From NCBI GenBank assembly GCA_902795265.1, contig CADBKM010000011.1:1-45885 (forward strand): a stretch of DNA of 45,885 nucleotides, read 5' to 3'. Numbering within the stretch: the stretch's first letter is position 1; each line of letters opens with the position of its first letter. The position numbers and the translations under genes were made by a program. The DNA comes from an uncultured Eubacteriales bacterium. GTDB lineage: Bacteria; Bacillota; Clostridia; Peptostreptococcales; Anaerovoracaceae. Below are positions 25,859-34,904 of the stretch, piece by piece. A model generated the notes under the pieces. The model had not been told where the DNA came from. It ran no database searches and worked only from the letters and a program-made list of their open reading frames with translations.

Positions 25859-27307
25859 CTATCCAAGCAGGCTGTCATATAGCTGACGGTATTTCTCCGC
25901 TGATTCATCCCAGCCGTAATTCATGGCCATGGCGTTCTGCTGGAGCTCTTTCCAGGCTTCTTTGTTCTCGGTCCAGAGTCCCAGAGCCAAATCGACTGCA
26001 CTCCGCAGACCGTTTACGTCAAAATCCTTGAACGAGAATCCGTTCGCGAGATTTCCGTAGTCCCAGAATCCTTTTACGGTATCCTTAAGCCCACCGGTCT
26101 CTCTTACGAGAGGCAGGGTCCCGTAGCGCATCGATATCATCTGAGCAAGCCCGCATGGTTCAAATTCAGACGGCATCAGGAAAACGTCAGCGCCTGCGTA
26201 GAACCTTCTTGACAGCTTCTCATTGAACGCTATGCGAGCCGCAAACCTCCACTGATTATGGTAGGCGAAATCAGCTATCGCGTGCTCATACAGATAATCA
26301 CCTGTTCCGAGCACTGCTACCTGCATGTTTCTCTCTCTGAACTGAGGCAAAAGCTCAGCGATCAGATTTGCGCCTTTCTGTGTCGTGAGGCGGCTTACCA
26401 TTGCGAAGAGAGGAACATTAGGATCCTCTTCGAGGCCCAGTTCTCTCTGAAGAGCCAGCTTGTTCTGCACCTTCTTTTCAATGCTGTCTGCATTGAAGTT
26501 AGCAGCAATGGCACTGTCTTTTTCAGGATCGTAGCTTTCGCGGTCTATTCCGTTAATGATGCCGCTGAGTTTGTAGCTCCTTGACTGGAACAGTCCCTCA
26601 AGACCCTCGCCGTATGCTCTGGTGCAGATCTCTTCAGCATATGTAGGGCTGACTGTAGTGACTGCGTCTGAGTAGATGACAGCTCCCTGAAGGAAGTTCA
26701 CGGCGTCATCGTGTATCATCTGCCCTTCAGCCGGTGTGCCGTTAAGGCCTAGCACGTCTCCAGTTATGAACTTGCTGTACTGACCCTGGAACTTCAGGTT
26801 GTGGATCGTGAATACGGTCTTTATAGGATCGTATAGCGGATCACCGTTGTACAGTTCTTTCAGAAAGACAGGCACAAGCGCAGTATGCCAGTCATTGCAG
26901 TGCAGTATATCAACCTTGTAGTTTTTGCTTATATTCCTTATGGTCTCAAGAACAGCAGCTGAGAAGAACGCGACTCTCTCCGCGTCATCAAATTCGCCGT
27001 AGACCTGTGAACGCTTGAAGTAGTACTCGTTGTCGAGGAAGTAATACATTACCCCGCCTTTTCTGAGTGTGTAAAGGCCGCAGTACTGTGTTCTCCAACC
27101 GAGCTTCACCTCATAGCTGGTCACGAATTTCATATGGCTGCGGTACTCCTCCGGTATCGTTGAGAGAAGAGGAAGTATCACTCTGGCATCATAATCATCA
27201 GACTTCAGGTGTGCCGGAAGTGCTCCGGAAACATCACCCAGCCCCCCGGTCTTGATGAACGGCGACGCTTCAAACGCCGCAAAGAGTATATTTTTCTTAG
27301 TAGCCAT
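25859..27307 (-). CDS. glgA: Glycogen synthase (ADP-glucose, GT5)
   Basis: A 482-aa cytoplasmic glycosyltransferase that adds glucose from ADP-glucose to the non-reducing ends of alpha-1,4-glucan. The ADP-glucose-binding motif KTGGL is at 19-23. The C-terminal GT-B half has SEFEPCGLAQM and RETGGLKDTV, the active-site blocks of bacterial GlgA. Length matches the family (about 480). It follows glgD with 21 nt between, with an ACGGAG site before the ATG. Substrate supply comes from GlgC/GlgD encoded just upstream. Confidence 0.96.
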   Translation of the reverse strand: MATKKNILFAAFEASPFIKTGGLGDVSGALPAHLKSDDYDARVILPLLSTIPEEYRSHMKFVTSYEVKLGWRTQYCGLYTLRKGGVMYYFLDNEYYFKRSQVYGEFDDAERVAFFSAAVLETIRNISKNYKVDILHCNDWHTALVPVFLKELYNGDPLYDPIKTVFTIHNLKFQGQYSKFITGDVLGLNGTPAEGQMIHDDAVNFLQGAVIYSDAVTTVSPTYAEEICTRAYGEGLEGLFQSRSYKLSGIINGIDRESYDPEKDSAIAANFNADSIEKKVQNKLALQRELGLEEDPNVPLFAMVSRLTTQKGANLIAELLPQFRERNMQVAVLGTGDYLYEHAIADFAYHNQWRFAARIAFNEKLSRRFYAGADVFLMPSEFEPCGLAQMISMRYGTLPLVRETGGLKDTVKGFWDYGNLANGFSFKDFDVNGLRSAVDLALGLWTENKEAWKELQQNAMAMNYGWDESAEKYRQLYDSLLG

Positions 27308-27328
27308 ACAGCACTCCGTTTTACTCTC

Positions 27329-28432
27329 TTAAATAGTAGCGTTCTTCCCGATGATGACCGGTTCTCTTTCTCCGCCGTAGATCTTCACACCAGGATTGAT
27401 AGTGACATATTTATCCGCAATAACGTTATCGAGCACTGCGCCCTCGCCTATGGTTCCGTGCATCATTATGACGGAGTTGCGGACGACTGCGTCCTTGGCA
27501 ATATGGCAGCTTCTGAAGATAATACTGTTCTCTACCCTTCCCTCAATTACACATCCGGCGGAAATGACCGAATTTCTTACATCACAATTCTGATAATGGA
27601 ATACCGGCGCTTCGTCCTGAGCCTTTGTATATATCATCCTCTCAGGATTGCAGAACACTTCGTTGCGGATATCGTAATCCGTCATAGCCTGGTTGACCTT
27701 CAGGAACTCCCAAGGATTCTTGATCTTTCCGAGGTAACCTCTGAATTCGAACGATCCGATATTTATGGTGCCCAGGTTTTCCTGCATGATCTCTATCATA
27801 TCCTTGTACTCAAGAGCGGAATACCAGTTGAGGAAATCCATCGCATATGATCTGTTTATGATGAAGCAGTCAGCGAAATAGTTCGACCATCCGAAGCTTT
27901 CATTATTGATGCCTACGACATCTCCGTTCTCATTGATGTCGAGGAAGTATCCTCTGAATTCCTCACCTCTGGCAACCTTCTTGTATACCATTGTGACGGA
28001 TTTTCCGGACTCGGCATGAGCCTTGATCAGCGGCTCAAAGTCGATATTCCAGACATCTGTGCTTCCCGACATGATTACGAAATCAGCATCATCCTTATAG
28101 AAGAGCCTCTCGCATTTGAGCAGGTCTCTCATGAGGAATCTGCTGCCCGATTTCTGCATTCCGTATACCGAACCCGGCATTACGAAGAGACCGCCTCTTT
28201 TGCGTCCGAGGGACCAAGGGTTTCCGACGCCGATATGGTCGAGGAGCGAGCCCGAATTGACAGGTGCGATAACGCCTACTGTTGTTATGCCCGCGTTTGC
28301 CATGTTCGAAAGTGCGAAATCGATGAGTCTGTATCTGCCTCCGTACGGAAGTGATGCCAGGGTCCTGTTCTGCAGCAGTTCACCGAATTCAGTGCTGCCG
28401 TAATTCGCAGAAATAAGTCCGATTGTTTTCAT
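27329..28432 (-). CDS. glgD: ADP-glucose pyrophosphorylase regulatory subunit GlgD
   Basis: A 367-aa nucleotidyltransferase-like protein with a C-terminal left-handed beta-helix (VRNSVISAGCVIEG, VVRNSVIMMHGTIG). It clearly resembles GlgC but lacks the GGxGxRL pyrophosphorylase signature at the N-terminus, where it reads SANYGSTEFGELLQ. This is the hallmark of GlgD, which in Firmicutes pairs with GlgC to make a more active heteromer. The ATG has an AGGAGG site. It lies 16 nt after glgC. Confidence 0.93.
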   Translation of the reverse strand: MKTIGLISANYGSTEFGELLQNRTLASLPYGGRYRLIDFALSNMANAGITTVGVIAPVNSGSLLDHIGVGNPWSLGRKRGGLFVMPGSVYGMQKSGSRFLMRDLLKCERLFYKDDADFVIMSGSTDVWNIDFEPLIKAHAESGKSVTMVYKKVARGEEFRGYFLDINENGDVVGINNESFGWSNYFADCFIINRSYAMDFLNWYSALEYKDMIEIMQENLGTINIGSFEFRGYLGKIKNPWEFLKVNQAMTDYDIRNEVFCNPERMIYTKAQDEAPVFHYQNCDVRNSVISAGCVIEGRVENSIIFRSCHIAKDAVVRNSVIMMHGTIGEGAVLDNVIADKYVTINPGVKIYGGEREPVIIGKNATI

Positions 28433-28448
28433 TTCCCTGTCCTCCTTC

Positions 28449-29579
28449 CTATATTGACAGCTTGGTCTGACCGAATACTACGACACCGTTTTCAGGATCG
28501 CCGATCTCAGTATTGTCATCAACGACAGCGCCTTCATTGATTATTGCTTTTCTGATCTTGCAGTTGCGGCCTATGATAGCGTTAGGAAGAACTATGGAGT
28601 CTTCGATCACAGTACCGAAACCTACAACTGCGCCGGAACCGAGAATGGAGTGGCTTACACTTCCATACACCGTACATCCGTTGCAGACAAGCGAGTTCTT
28701 GATGTTTGCTTCGCGGCCGATATACTGAGGCGGATATACGTTGGAGTTCGAGAACACCTTCATGTCGCCGGAGAACACGTTGATGCTGTCCACATCGTCC
28801 ATGAGGTCCATCTGGCTGTCATAATAGCTCTGTACGGTACCGACATCTCTCCAGTATCCGGAGAATCTGTAGACCGAAAGCTTCTTTCCTTCGCCGAGGA
28901 GCTTCGGGATAAGATCCTTACCGAAATCGTGCGACGATTCTTTGTTCTCGTGATCTTCGAGCAGTGCCCTGCGCAGAGTATCCCACTTGAAGATGTAGAT
29001 ACCCATTGATGCGAGGTTGCTGTCAGGCTCTGCCGGCTTTTCGGTGAACTTGACGATATTGCCCTGTTCATCGGCTGTCATGATACCGAATCTGCTCGCT
29101 TCTTCCCAAGGAACCTCGATGACCGAAACGGTCAGATCGGAGTTGTTTGCCTCGTGCTCATTAAGCATGAGGTTGTAGTTCATCTTATAGATGTGGTCAC
29201 CCGAAAGGATGAGCACGTTTTCAGGGCTGTACATATCGATGAAGTCGATATTGTGGTAGATGGCATCTGCTGTACCTTCATACCACTCACCGCCTGTCGA
29301 GCTTGCGTATGGCGGCAGTATGTGAACTCCGCCGTCTGCGACTGCCATGTCCCAGGATTCGCCTGTGCCTACGTAACGGTTGAGCACAAGAGGTTTATAC
29401 TGCACCAGGATACCGACTGTGTCGATGCCTGAATTGACGCAGTTGGAAAGACCGAAGTCGATGATACGGTACTTGCCGCCGAATGAAACCGCCGGCTTCG
29501 CAATGCTAGTGGTCAGATCGTAGAGTCTGCTGCCCTGTCCTCCGGCCAGAAGCATGGCTAACATCTTTTTCTTTTTCAT
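28449..29579 (-). CDS. glgC: Glucose-1-phosphate adenylyltransferase GlgC
   Basis: A 376-aa enzyme that makes ADP-glucose and pyrophosphate from ATP and glucose-1-phosphate, the committed step of glycogen synthesis. The N-terminal signature GGQGSRL is at 13-19. [18 protein letters not shown] gives the glucose-1-phosphate-binding region, and a C-terminal beta-helix is present ([15 protein letters not shown]). It matches usual GlgC length in Firmicutes. The ATG follows AAAGGGG. It is the catalytic partner of the adjacent GlgD. Confidence 0.96.
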   Translation of the reverse strand: MKKKKMLAMLLAGGQGSRLYDLTTSIAKPAVSFGGKYRIIDFGLSNCVNSGIDTVGILVQYKPLVLNRYVGTGESWDMAVADGGVHILPPYASSTGGEWYEGTADAIYHNIDFIDMYSPENVLILSGDHIYKMNYNLMLNEHEANNSDLTVSVIEVPWEEASRFGIMTADEQGNIVKFTEKPAEPDSNLASMGIYIFKWDTLRRALLEDHENKESSHDFGKDLIPKLLGEGKKLSVYRFSGYWRDVGTVQSYYDSQMDLMDDVDSINVFSGDMKVFSNSNVYPPQYIGREANIKNSLVCNGCTVYGSVSHSILGSGAVVGFGTVIEDSIVLPNAIIGRNCKIRKAIINEGAVVDDNTEIGDPENGVVVFGQTKLSI

Positions 29580-29625
29580 GTGTTACCAGCCCCTTTCTTA
29601 AGAGTAGTGATATTGATTAACTTAA

Positions 29626-32049
29626 TTAGACATGCCAGATATCTCTTGCGTATTCCGCTATGGTGCGGTCGCTCGAGAAGAACGAGGAGTTCGCAATATT
29701 GGCAAGCGACATGCGTGCCCATTTCTCCTTATCGCTATATATCTTATCCATCTCTTCCCATACCTTGACATAGGAGTCAAAGTCGCCCAGCACGAAGTAC
29801 TCGTCGTTGCTTCTGAGCAGAGCATCGTAGATGCCCCAGAAGTCGTATCCGCTGCGGCTGAATGTTCCGTCAACAAGCTGGCTCGTGATGAGCTTGAGTC
29901 TCGGATCGCTGTCGATGCAGCCCTGAGCCGAATATCCGCCGTTTCTGTAGAAGTTCTCAACCTCGTCAGCCAGGTATCCAAAGATGCAGATGTTATCCAT
30001 TCCGGCGAGCTGGCTGATTTCTACGTTAGCTCCGTCCATCGTGCCGAGAGTTACTGCGCCGTTCATCATGAACTTCATGTTGCCCGTGCCGCTTGCTTCC
30101 TTGCCGGCTGTGGAGATCTGCTCACTCACATCAGCTGCAGGGTAGATGAGCTGCGCATTGGATACGCGGAAGTTCTCGATGAATACCACCTTGATCTTCT
30201 GGTTTACGTCAGGGTCAGAATTGATCATGTCAGCCAGGCTGTTGATGAACTTGATAACCTCTTTAGCAAATGCGTATCCCTGTGCTGCCTTGCCTGCGAA
30301 GATGAATGTGTAATTGTTGATCGGAAGGTTCGGATCCTTCCTAAGTCTGTTATAGAGATCGAGGATCTTGAAACCATTGAGAAGCTGTCTCTTATAAGCG
30401 TGGATTCTCTTTACCTGAACGTCGAATACCGAGTCAGGATCAACTTCGATCTCCATGTTCTTTCTGATATAGTCAGCGAGTCTGAGCTTGTTCTGTTTCT
30501 TGACAGCCATAAGCTCATCAAGGAACGAGCCGTCCTGAGCATACGCTTCGAGTTTCTTGATCTGATCAAAGTCGGTCTGCCAGTCAGTGCCGATAGCTTC
30601 GTCGATAAGCCCTGCCAGACCCGGATTCGACTGCATCATGAACCTGCGGTGGCTGATTCCGTTGGTCTTGTTGTTGAATCTCTCAGGATAAAGCTGGTAG
30701 AACTCCTTGAATACGGTCTTTGTGAGGATATCACTGTGGAGAGCCGATACACCATTGACCGAGTGGCTGCCGATAACAGAAAGGTTTGCCATCTTGACCT
30801 CGTTGTCCCAGAGCGGTGAAGTACCGCGGCTGAGCCTGTGGAAGTTGCCGTCTTCGGTCGGGAGATGTGCCTGCCAGCGTCTGTTGATCTCGTCGATTAT
30901 CATGTAGATTCTCGGCAGCATCGCCTGGAAGTGAGGGATCTGCCACTTCTCGAGAGCTTCAGGAAGCACCGTGTGGTTTGTAAACGATACAGTCTGCTTT
31001 GTGATAGTCCAGGCGTCATCCCACTCGACTCCCTCTTCATCGATGAGCACTCTCATGAGTTCAGGGATGCACATTGTAGGATGAGTATCGTTGATGTGGA
31101 TCTGTATTCTGTCAGGAAGTTTGTCCCACTGATCTGATCCGTAGCGCGACTTATAATCCCTGATGATCATGCCTATACCGGCAGCAACAAGGAAGTACTC
31201 CTGTCTGAGACGGAGCTGCTTGCCGATTCCGTTGGTGTCATCAGGATAAAGAATGCTTGTGATAGCTTCTATCTCACTGCGTTCCTTCATCGCCTTGCTG
31301 TAGTTGCCGGCGTTGAAAGCTTCCATATCGATGGTGTCGTGCACAGGCTGCGCGTCCCAGAGATGGAGCGTGTTTACTGTTCGTCCGCCGAATCCGAGAA
31401 TAGGTACATCGTAAGGCACGGCTCTGACAGTCGTGTAATCGACGTGCTTGTACTGCATCTCTCCGTCTTTGAGAGTTCTCTCTACTTTGCCGCCGAATCT
31501 TACGATGACCGAATCATAAGGCTTTGCCTGTTCCCAGATATATCCCTCGTCGAGCCATGCGTCAGGCACTTCGATCTGATATCCGCTTTCAATCCTCTGC
31601 TTGAAAAGTCCGAATTTGTATCTGAGGCCCATGCCGTCGCCCTTGATGCCGAGCGCTGCCATGGAGTCGAGGAAGCAGGCCGCAAGTCTGCCGAGGCCGC
31701 CGTTTCCGAGACCCGGATCAGGCTCGCACTCGAGCAGTTTGTCGAGTTCGGTGCCCAGCTCTGCGAGTCCCTCCTCAGCCTGGCTGCGAATACCGAGGTT
31801 GAGCAGATAGTTATCCATCAGCTTACCGATAAGGAATTCCATCGAGAAATAGTAAACCTTTTTATCGTCCTTTTTCTTCTGTCCGGACAGGATCTCTACC
31901 GCTCCGGTCCTTTCATCAGCTTCCCAGTCAACGAGCTTCGCGAGGACCGCGAACTTGTCATTGTCTGCCAGATTTTCAGGATCTCTCCTGAACATTGCGT
32001 TTGATATGCGTTTGTATTCGGCTTTGAAATCGTCTTTGGTTCTGATCAT
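29626..32049 (-). CDS. glgP: Glycogen/maltodextrin phosphorylase (GT35)
   Basis: An 807-aa cytoplasmic enzyme that releases glucose-1-phosphate from alpha-1,4-glucan ends using phosphate. The pyridoxal-phosphate site is EASGTGNMKF with the Schiff-base lysine at K659. Other blocks are DPGLGNGGLGRLAACFLDS near 111-129 and VQVKRIHAYKRQLLN at 544-558. Length is typical. The gene is co-oriented with the synthetic genes and sits between glgB and glgC, so synthesis and breakdown are made together and must be balanced at enzyme level. The ATG has an AGGA site 5 nt upstream. Confidence 0.96.
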   Translation of the reverse strand: MIRTKDDFKAEYKRISNAMFRRDPENLADNDKFAVLAKLVDWEADERTGAVEILSGQKKKDDKKVYYFSMEFLIGKLMDNYLLNLGIRSQAEEGLAELGTELDKLLECEPDPGLGNGGLGRLAACFLDSMAALGIKGDGMGLRYKFGLFKQRIESGYQIEVPDAWLDEGYIWEQAKPYDSVIVRFGGKVERTLKDGEMQYKHVDYTTVRAVPYDVPILGFGGRTVNTLHLWDAQPVHDTIDMEAFNAGNYSKAMKERSEIEAITSILYPDDTNGIGKQLRLRQEYFLVAAGIGMIIRDYKSRYGSDQWDKLPDRIQIHINDTHPTMCIPELMRVLIDEEGVEWDDAWTITKQTVSFTNHTVLPEALEKWQIPHFQAMLPRIYMIIDEINRRWQAHLPTEDGNFHRLSRGTSPLWDNEVKMANLSVIGSHSVNGVSALHSDILTKTVFKEFYQLYPERFNNKTNGISHRRFMMQSNPGLAGLIDEAIGTDWQTDFDQIKKLEAYAQDGSFLDELMAVKKQNKLRLADYIRKNMEIEVDPDSVFDVQVKRIHAYKRQLLNGFKILDLYNRLRKDPNLPINNYTFIFAGKAAQGYAFAKEVIKFINSLADMINSDPDVNQKIKVVFIENFRVSNAQLIYPAADVSEQISTAGKEASGTGNMKFMMNGAVTLGTMDGANVEISQLAGMDNICIFGYLADEVENFYRNGGYSAQGCIDSDPRLKLITSQLVDGTFSRSGYDFWGIYDALLRSNDEYFVLGDFDSYVKVWEEMDKIYSDKEKWARMSLANIANSSFFSSDRTIAEYARDIWHV

Positions 32050-32079
32050 CTAATCCTATTTACCTTTCGTTATATTTTT

Positions 32080-33984
32080 TTATTTCTTTTTGAAGATCGC
32101 GCCTCCGACGACCGGCATCCTGATCCTTATTGAATAAGGCATGCCGTGCATCGGTTTCTTTCTGGCACGAACCTGGCGGGTATTTACCCTGCCGCTTCCG
32201 GCGTATTTTGTATCGTCGGAATTGATTATCTCTTTGTAGAATCCCTTCTCAGGGACGCCTATCTCAAATTCATCGAACGCCTGAACACCCATATTGAGAG
32301 CGCATACGAGAAGTTCTCCGGCTTCGTCTTCAGATGGGCTTTTACCGCGTCTGTAGTATGTGAGCACCGTCTGCTGTCTGTCATCGGCATCTATCCAGTG
32401 GAATCCGTCCCAGCTGGTGTCGTCAGACCACAGCGCAGGATGCTCAGTATATATGTGATTCAGCGCTTTTATGAATTTCTGGTACTTCTCATGGTTTTCG
32501 TATCCGAGAAGGAACCATTCAAGGCCTTCATATTCGCGCCACTCAATAAACTGCGCTATCTCGTGGCCCATGAAGTTGAGCTTCTTGCCCGGATGAGTCA
32601 TCTGGTACATGGCGAGCAGGCGTATGCCCGCAAACTGCCGCCAGATGTCTCCCGGCATTCGGCCTATGAGGCTCTTTTTGCCATGCACTACTTCATCGTG
32701 CGAAAGCGGGAGTATGTAGTTCTCGCTGAAAGCATAGGTCATTGAGAATGTCAGCTTGTTGTGATTGCCTTCTCTCCACGGAAAGTCTGTCGACATATAC
32801 GCGAGAGTATCGTTCATCCAACCCATGTTCCACTTGTAGTGGAATCCCAGTCCGCCGTCTGCAGGCGGTTTGGTGACCATAGGCCAGGCTGTGCTCTCTT
32901 CAGCTACTATAAACACGCCTTTTACATCGGTTCCGGCAACGCTGTTTACCTCTCTCAGAAAATCGATAGCATCGAGGTCGGTCTCGCCGCCGTATTTGTT
33001 GAACTTCATCTTGGACTTATCGCTTATGCCGAAGTTCAGGTACAGCATGCTTGTTACTCCGTCGACCCTTATGCCGTCGGCGTGATATTCCTCGAGCCAG
33101 AACAGAAGGTTCGACATAAGGAAACTTCTTACCTGCGGGCGGCTGAAGTCGAATTTGTATGTGCCCCAGTCAGGGTGAACGGTGCTCTCATAGAGCTTTC
33201 CCCCGTTGAAGTCCCTGAGTCCATGGTCGTCAGGGCAGAAGTGCCCCGGCACCCAGTCAAGGATGACTCCGATCCCTTCTTTATGGAAAGTGTCAATAAG
33301 GTATTTAAACTCGGCAGGCGATCCGTATCTGGATGTAGGCGCGTAATAGCCGGTCACCTGATAGCCCCACGAAGCGTCGAGCGGATGCTCCATTACAGGA
33401 AGGATCTCGACATGCGTGTAGCCCATTTCTTTCACATAAGGTACGAGCTCATCGGCAAGTTCTGTGTATGTATAGAAACCGTCTTCATCTTCGGCTGTCG
33501 CTGCGTGTCTTTTCCATGAGCCGAGGTGACACTCATAGATATTCATCGGAGATTTGAAAGTGTTTTTCATCTCCCTTTCGCGGATCCAGTCTGAATCTTT
33601 CCAGTCATAGCGAAGGTCTGTTATAACAGATGCGGTCTTAGGCCTTTTTTCGCTTCCGAAAGCAAACGGATCCGCCTTCATGATGTGCCTTCCATCCTGA
33701 AGCTCGATATCGTATTTATACGCTGCTCCGGCACAGGCTCCTGGAATGAATCCCGTCCATATACCGGTATTGCCAAGAGCTTCGAGCTGCGCATGATCCG
33801 CCCAGCAATTCCAGCCGTTGAAGTCCCCGGACACTCTGACTCCTTTCACATCAGGTGCCCAGACAGTGAACTGTGTACCTCCGTCTTCAGGCTGTGCGCC
33901 AAAAGTCCGGTAAGCGTGATGCAGCTTACCGGTATTATACAGATACAGGAGTTCATTTGTAAGTTTATCGCGCGTAACGCCCAT
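32080..33984 (-). CDS. glgB: 1,4-alpha-glucan branching enzyme GlgB (GH13)
   Basis: A 634-aa enzyme that introduces alpha-1,6 branches. A CBM48-type beta domain spans about 28-125 (FTVWAPDVKGVRVSGDFNGW). The GH13 barrel has DWVPGHF at 243-249, nucleophile D308 (GIRVDGV), acid/base E362 (VAEEST) and H429-D430 (LSHDEVVHGKKS), the branching-enzyme signature. A C-terminal beta domain follows. The N1 extension of long GlgB forms is absent, as usual in Clostridia. The ATG has an AAAGGA site. It follows the PrsW-like gene by 20 nt. Confidence 0.96.
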   Translation of the reverse strand: MGVTRDKLTNELLYLYNTGKLHHAYRTFGAQPEDGGTQFTVWAPDVKGVRVSGDFNGWNCWADHAQLEALGNTGIWTGFIPGACAGAAYKYDIELQDGRHIMKADPFAFGSEKRPKTASVITDLRYDWKDSDWIREREMKNTFKSPMNIYECHLGSWKRHAATAEDEDGFYTYTELADELVPYVKEMGYTHVEILPVMEHPLDASWGYQVTGYYAPTSRYGSPAEFKYLIDTFHKEGIGVILDWVPGHFCPDDHGLRDFNGGKLYESTVHPDWGTYKFDFSRPQVRSFLMSNLLFWLEEYHADGIRVDGVTSMLYLNFGISDKSKMKFNKYGGETDLDAIDFLREVNSVAGTDVKGVFIVAEESTAWPMVTKPPADGGLGFHYKWNMGWMNDTLAYMSTDFPWREGNHNKLTFSMTYAFSENYILPLSHDEVVHGKKSLIGRMPGDIWRQFAGIRLLAMYQMTHPGKKLNFMGHEIAQFIEWREYEGLEWFLLGYENHEKYQKFIKALNHIYTEHPALWSDDTSWDGFHWIDADDRQQTVLTYYRRGKSPSEDEAGELLVCALNMGVQAFDEFEIGVPEKGFYKEIINSDDTKYAGSGRVNTRQVRARKKPMHGMPYSIRIRMPVVGGAIFKKK

Positions 33985-34004
33985 AATTCACGTCCTTTTC
34001 TGAT

Positions 34005-34742
34005 TTATAGTTCGATGTCATAATCGATATGCCGAGCAGCCGGATAGAATCCCGATCTGTAATCTGCTTTCGACATGTTGTTGATAAGCGACAGAGCGGC
34101 TATGTACAGTATCACTACGAAAACCAGCAGCGGTATAGTGCCTCTTTCGCCGAGGAATGCGAACGTATCATATGTGCCATGTATGAGCATAGGCACGATA
34201 AGTGCAAGTATCGTGTAGAGGACTGATTTTCCGCTCTGTCCGAGCACGCTTGCCTTCTTGGAGTATGAATAGAGCACGCCCATGAAAACTCCGCAGAAAG
34301 CGTGAAGCGGTATCGCCGTGAATGCTCTTACGATCGCTGTCTGGAATCCATACGAAGCAACATACATGATGTTTTCGTAGATAGCGAATCCCACTGCTGC
34401 CGAAACACCGTATACGATGCCGTCAAACCTGTAGTTGAAGCCCGGATACCTCCACGATCCAATCCTCATCGCCAGGAATTTGACTATCTCTTCGACAAAA
34501 GCTGCCATACAGAACGATGTGACGAGCGCATACTTGACAGACCCCTGAGGGTACTGCGGCAGGAACTGGCTCTCAAGCTGTTCGAGAAAACCGGCAGCTA
34601 TGCACGAAAAAACTCCGTAAAGGACCAGTCTCATGATAAGACCGATCGGCTCCTTTTCCACTTTGTCTTTGCGATATACATATATGATTAACAACAGGCC
34701 CGGTATGATGGCCAGAGCCATAAGATCGCTGCTTATATACAT
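34005..34742 (-). CDS. prsW: PrsW-family intramembrane metalloprotease
   Basis: A 245-aa protein with about eight membrane helices. The PrsW signature is present: EE at 84-85 in VEEIVKFL, FDGIVYGVSAAVGFAIYEN, H147 in PLHAFCG and a third histidine in LIHGTYD. In Bacillus, PrsW cuts the anti-sigma factor RsiW; other family members have other targets. No anti-sigma factor gene is nearby. Its place at the head of the glycogen cluster, 20 nt from glgB, suggests co-transcription, but a functional link is not established. The ATG has an AGAGGA site. Confidence 0.9.
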   Translation of the reverse strand: MYISSDLMALAIIPGLLLIIYVYRKDKVEKEPIGLIMRLVLYGVFSCIAAGFLEQLESQFLPQYPQGSVKYALVTSFCMAAFVEEIVKFLAMRIGSWRYPGFNYRFDGIVYGVSAAVGFAIYENIMYVASYGFQTAIVRAFTAIPLHAFCGVFMGVLYSYSKKASVLGQSGKSVLYTILALIVPMLIHGTYDTFAFLGERGTIPLLVFVVILYIAALSLINNMSKADYRSGFYPAARHIDYDIEL

Positions 34743-34786
34743 TTGAATATCCTCTTTTCTGCAATGCCCTTTTTATGAAAGGCTGA

Positions 34787-34882
34787 TCACAATCTGTCTC
34801 TGTTGTTTTTGTAGAGCAGGAGTATATACCATATGCACAATGCGACGAGCACTCCGCCCAGAATTCTCAATAGAATGGCCAT
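34787..34882 (-). CDS. 31-residue single-helix miniprotein
   Basis: A short reading frame (ATG at 34882, TGA at 34787-34789) encodes a hydrophobic helix, residues about 2-24, ending in the charged tail KNNRDRL. It lies neatly in the gap between fbp and the prsW-like gene, on the same strand. AAAGGCGG is upstream as a plausible ribosome site. The composition is exactly that of small membrane proteins: an all-hydrophobic core, positive C-terminus and no frame overlap. Nothing identifies its function. It could regulate the neighbouring membrane protease or simply be a chance frame. Confidence 0.5.
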   Translation of the reverse strand: MAILLRILGGVLVALCIWYILLLYKNNRDRL

Positions 34883-34904
34883 AAGCCACCGCCTTTCGCT
34901 TTTA

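Noticed and set aside
29632-30819. A 395-codon open frame antisense to glgP
   Set aside because: glgP has full catalytic motifs on the other strand; the antisense frame has no family features, is Cys/Val/Ser-rich in a non-protein-like way and arises from codon bias.
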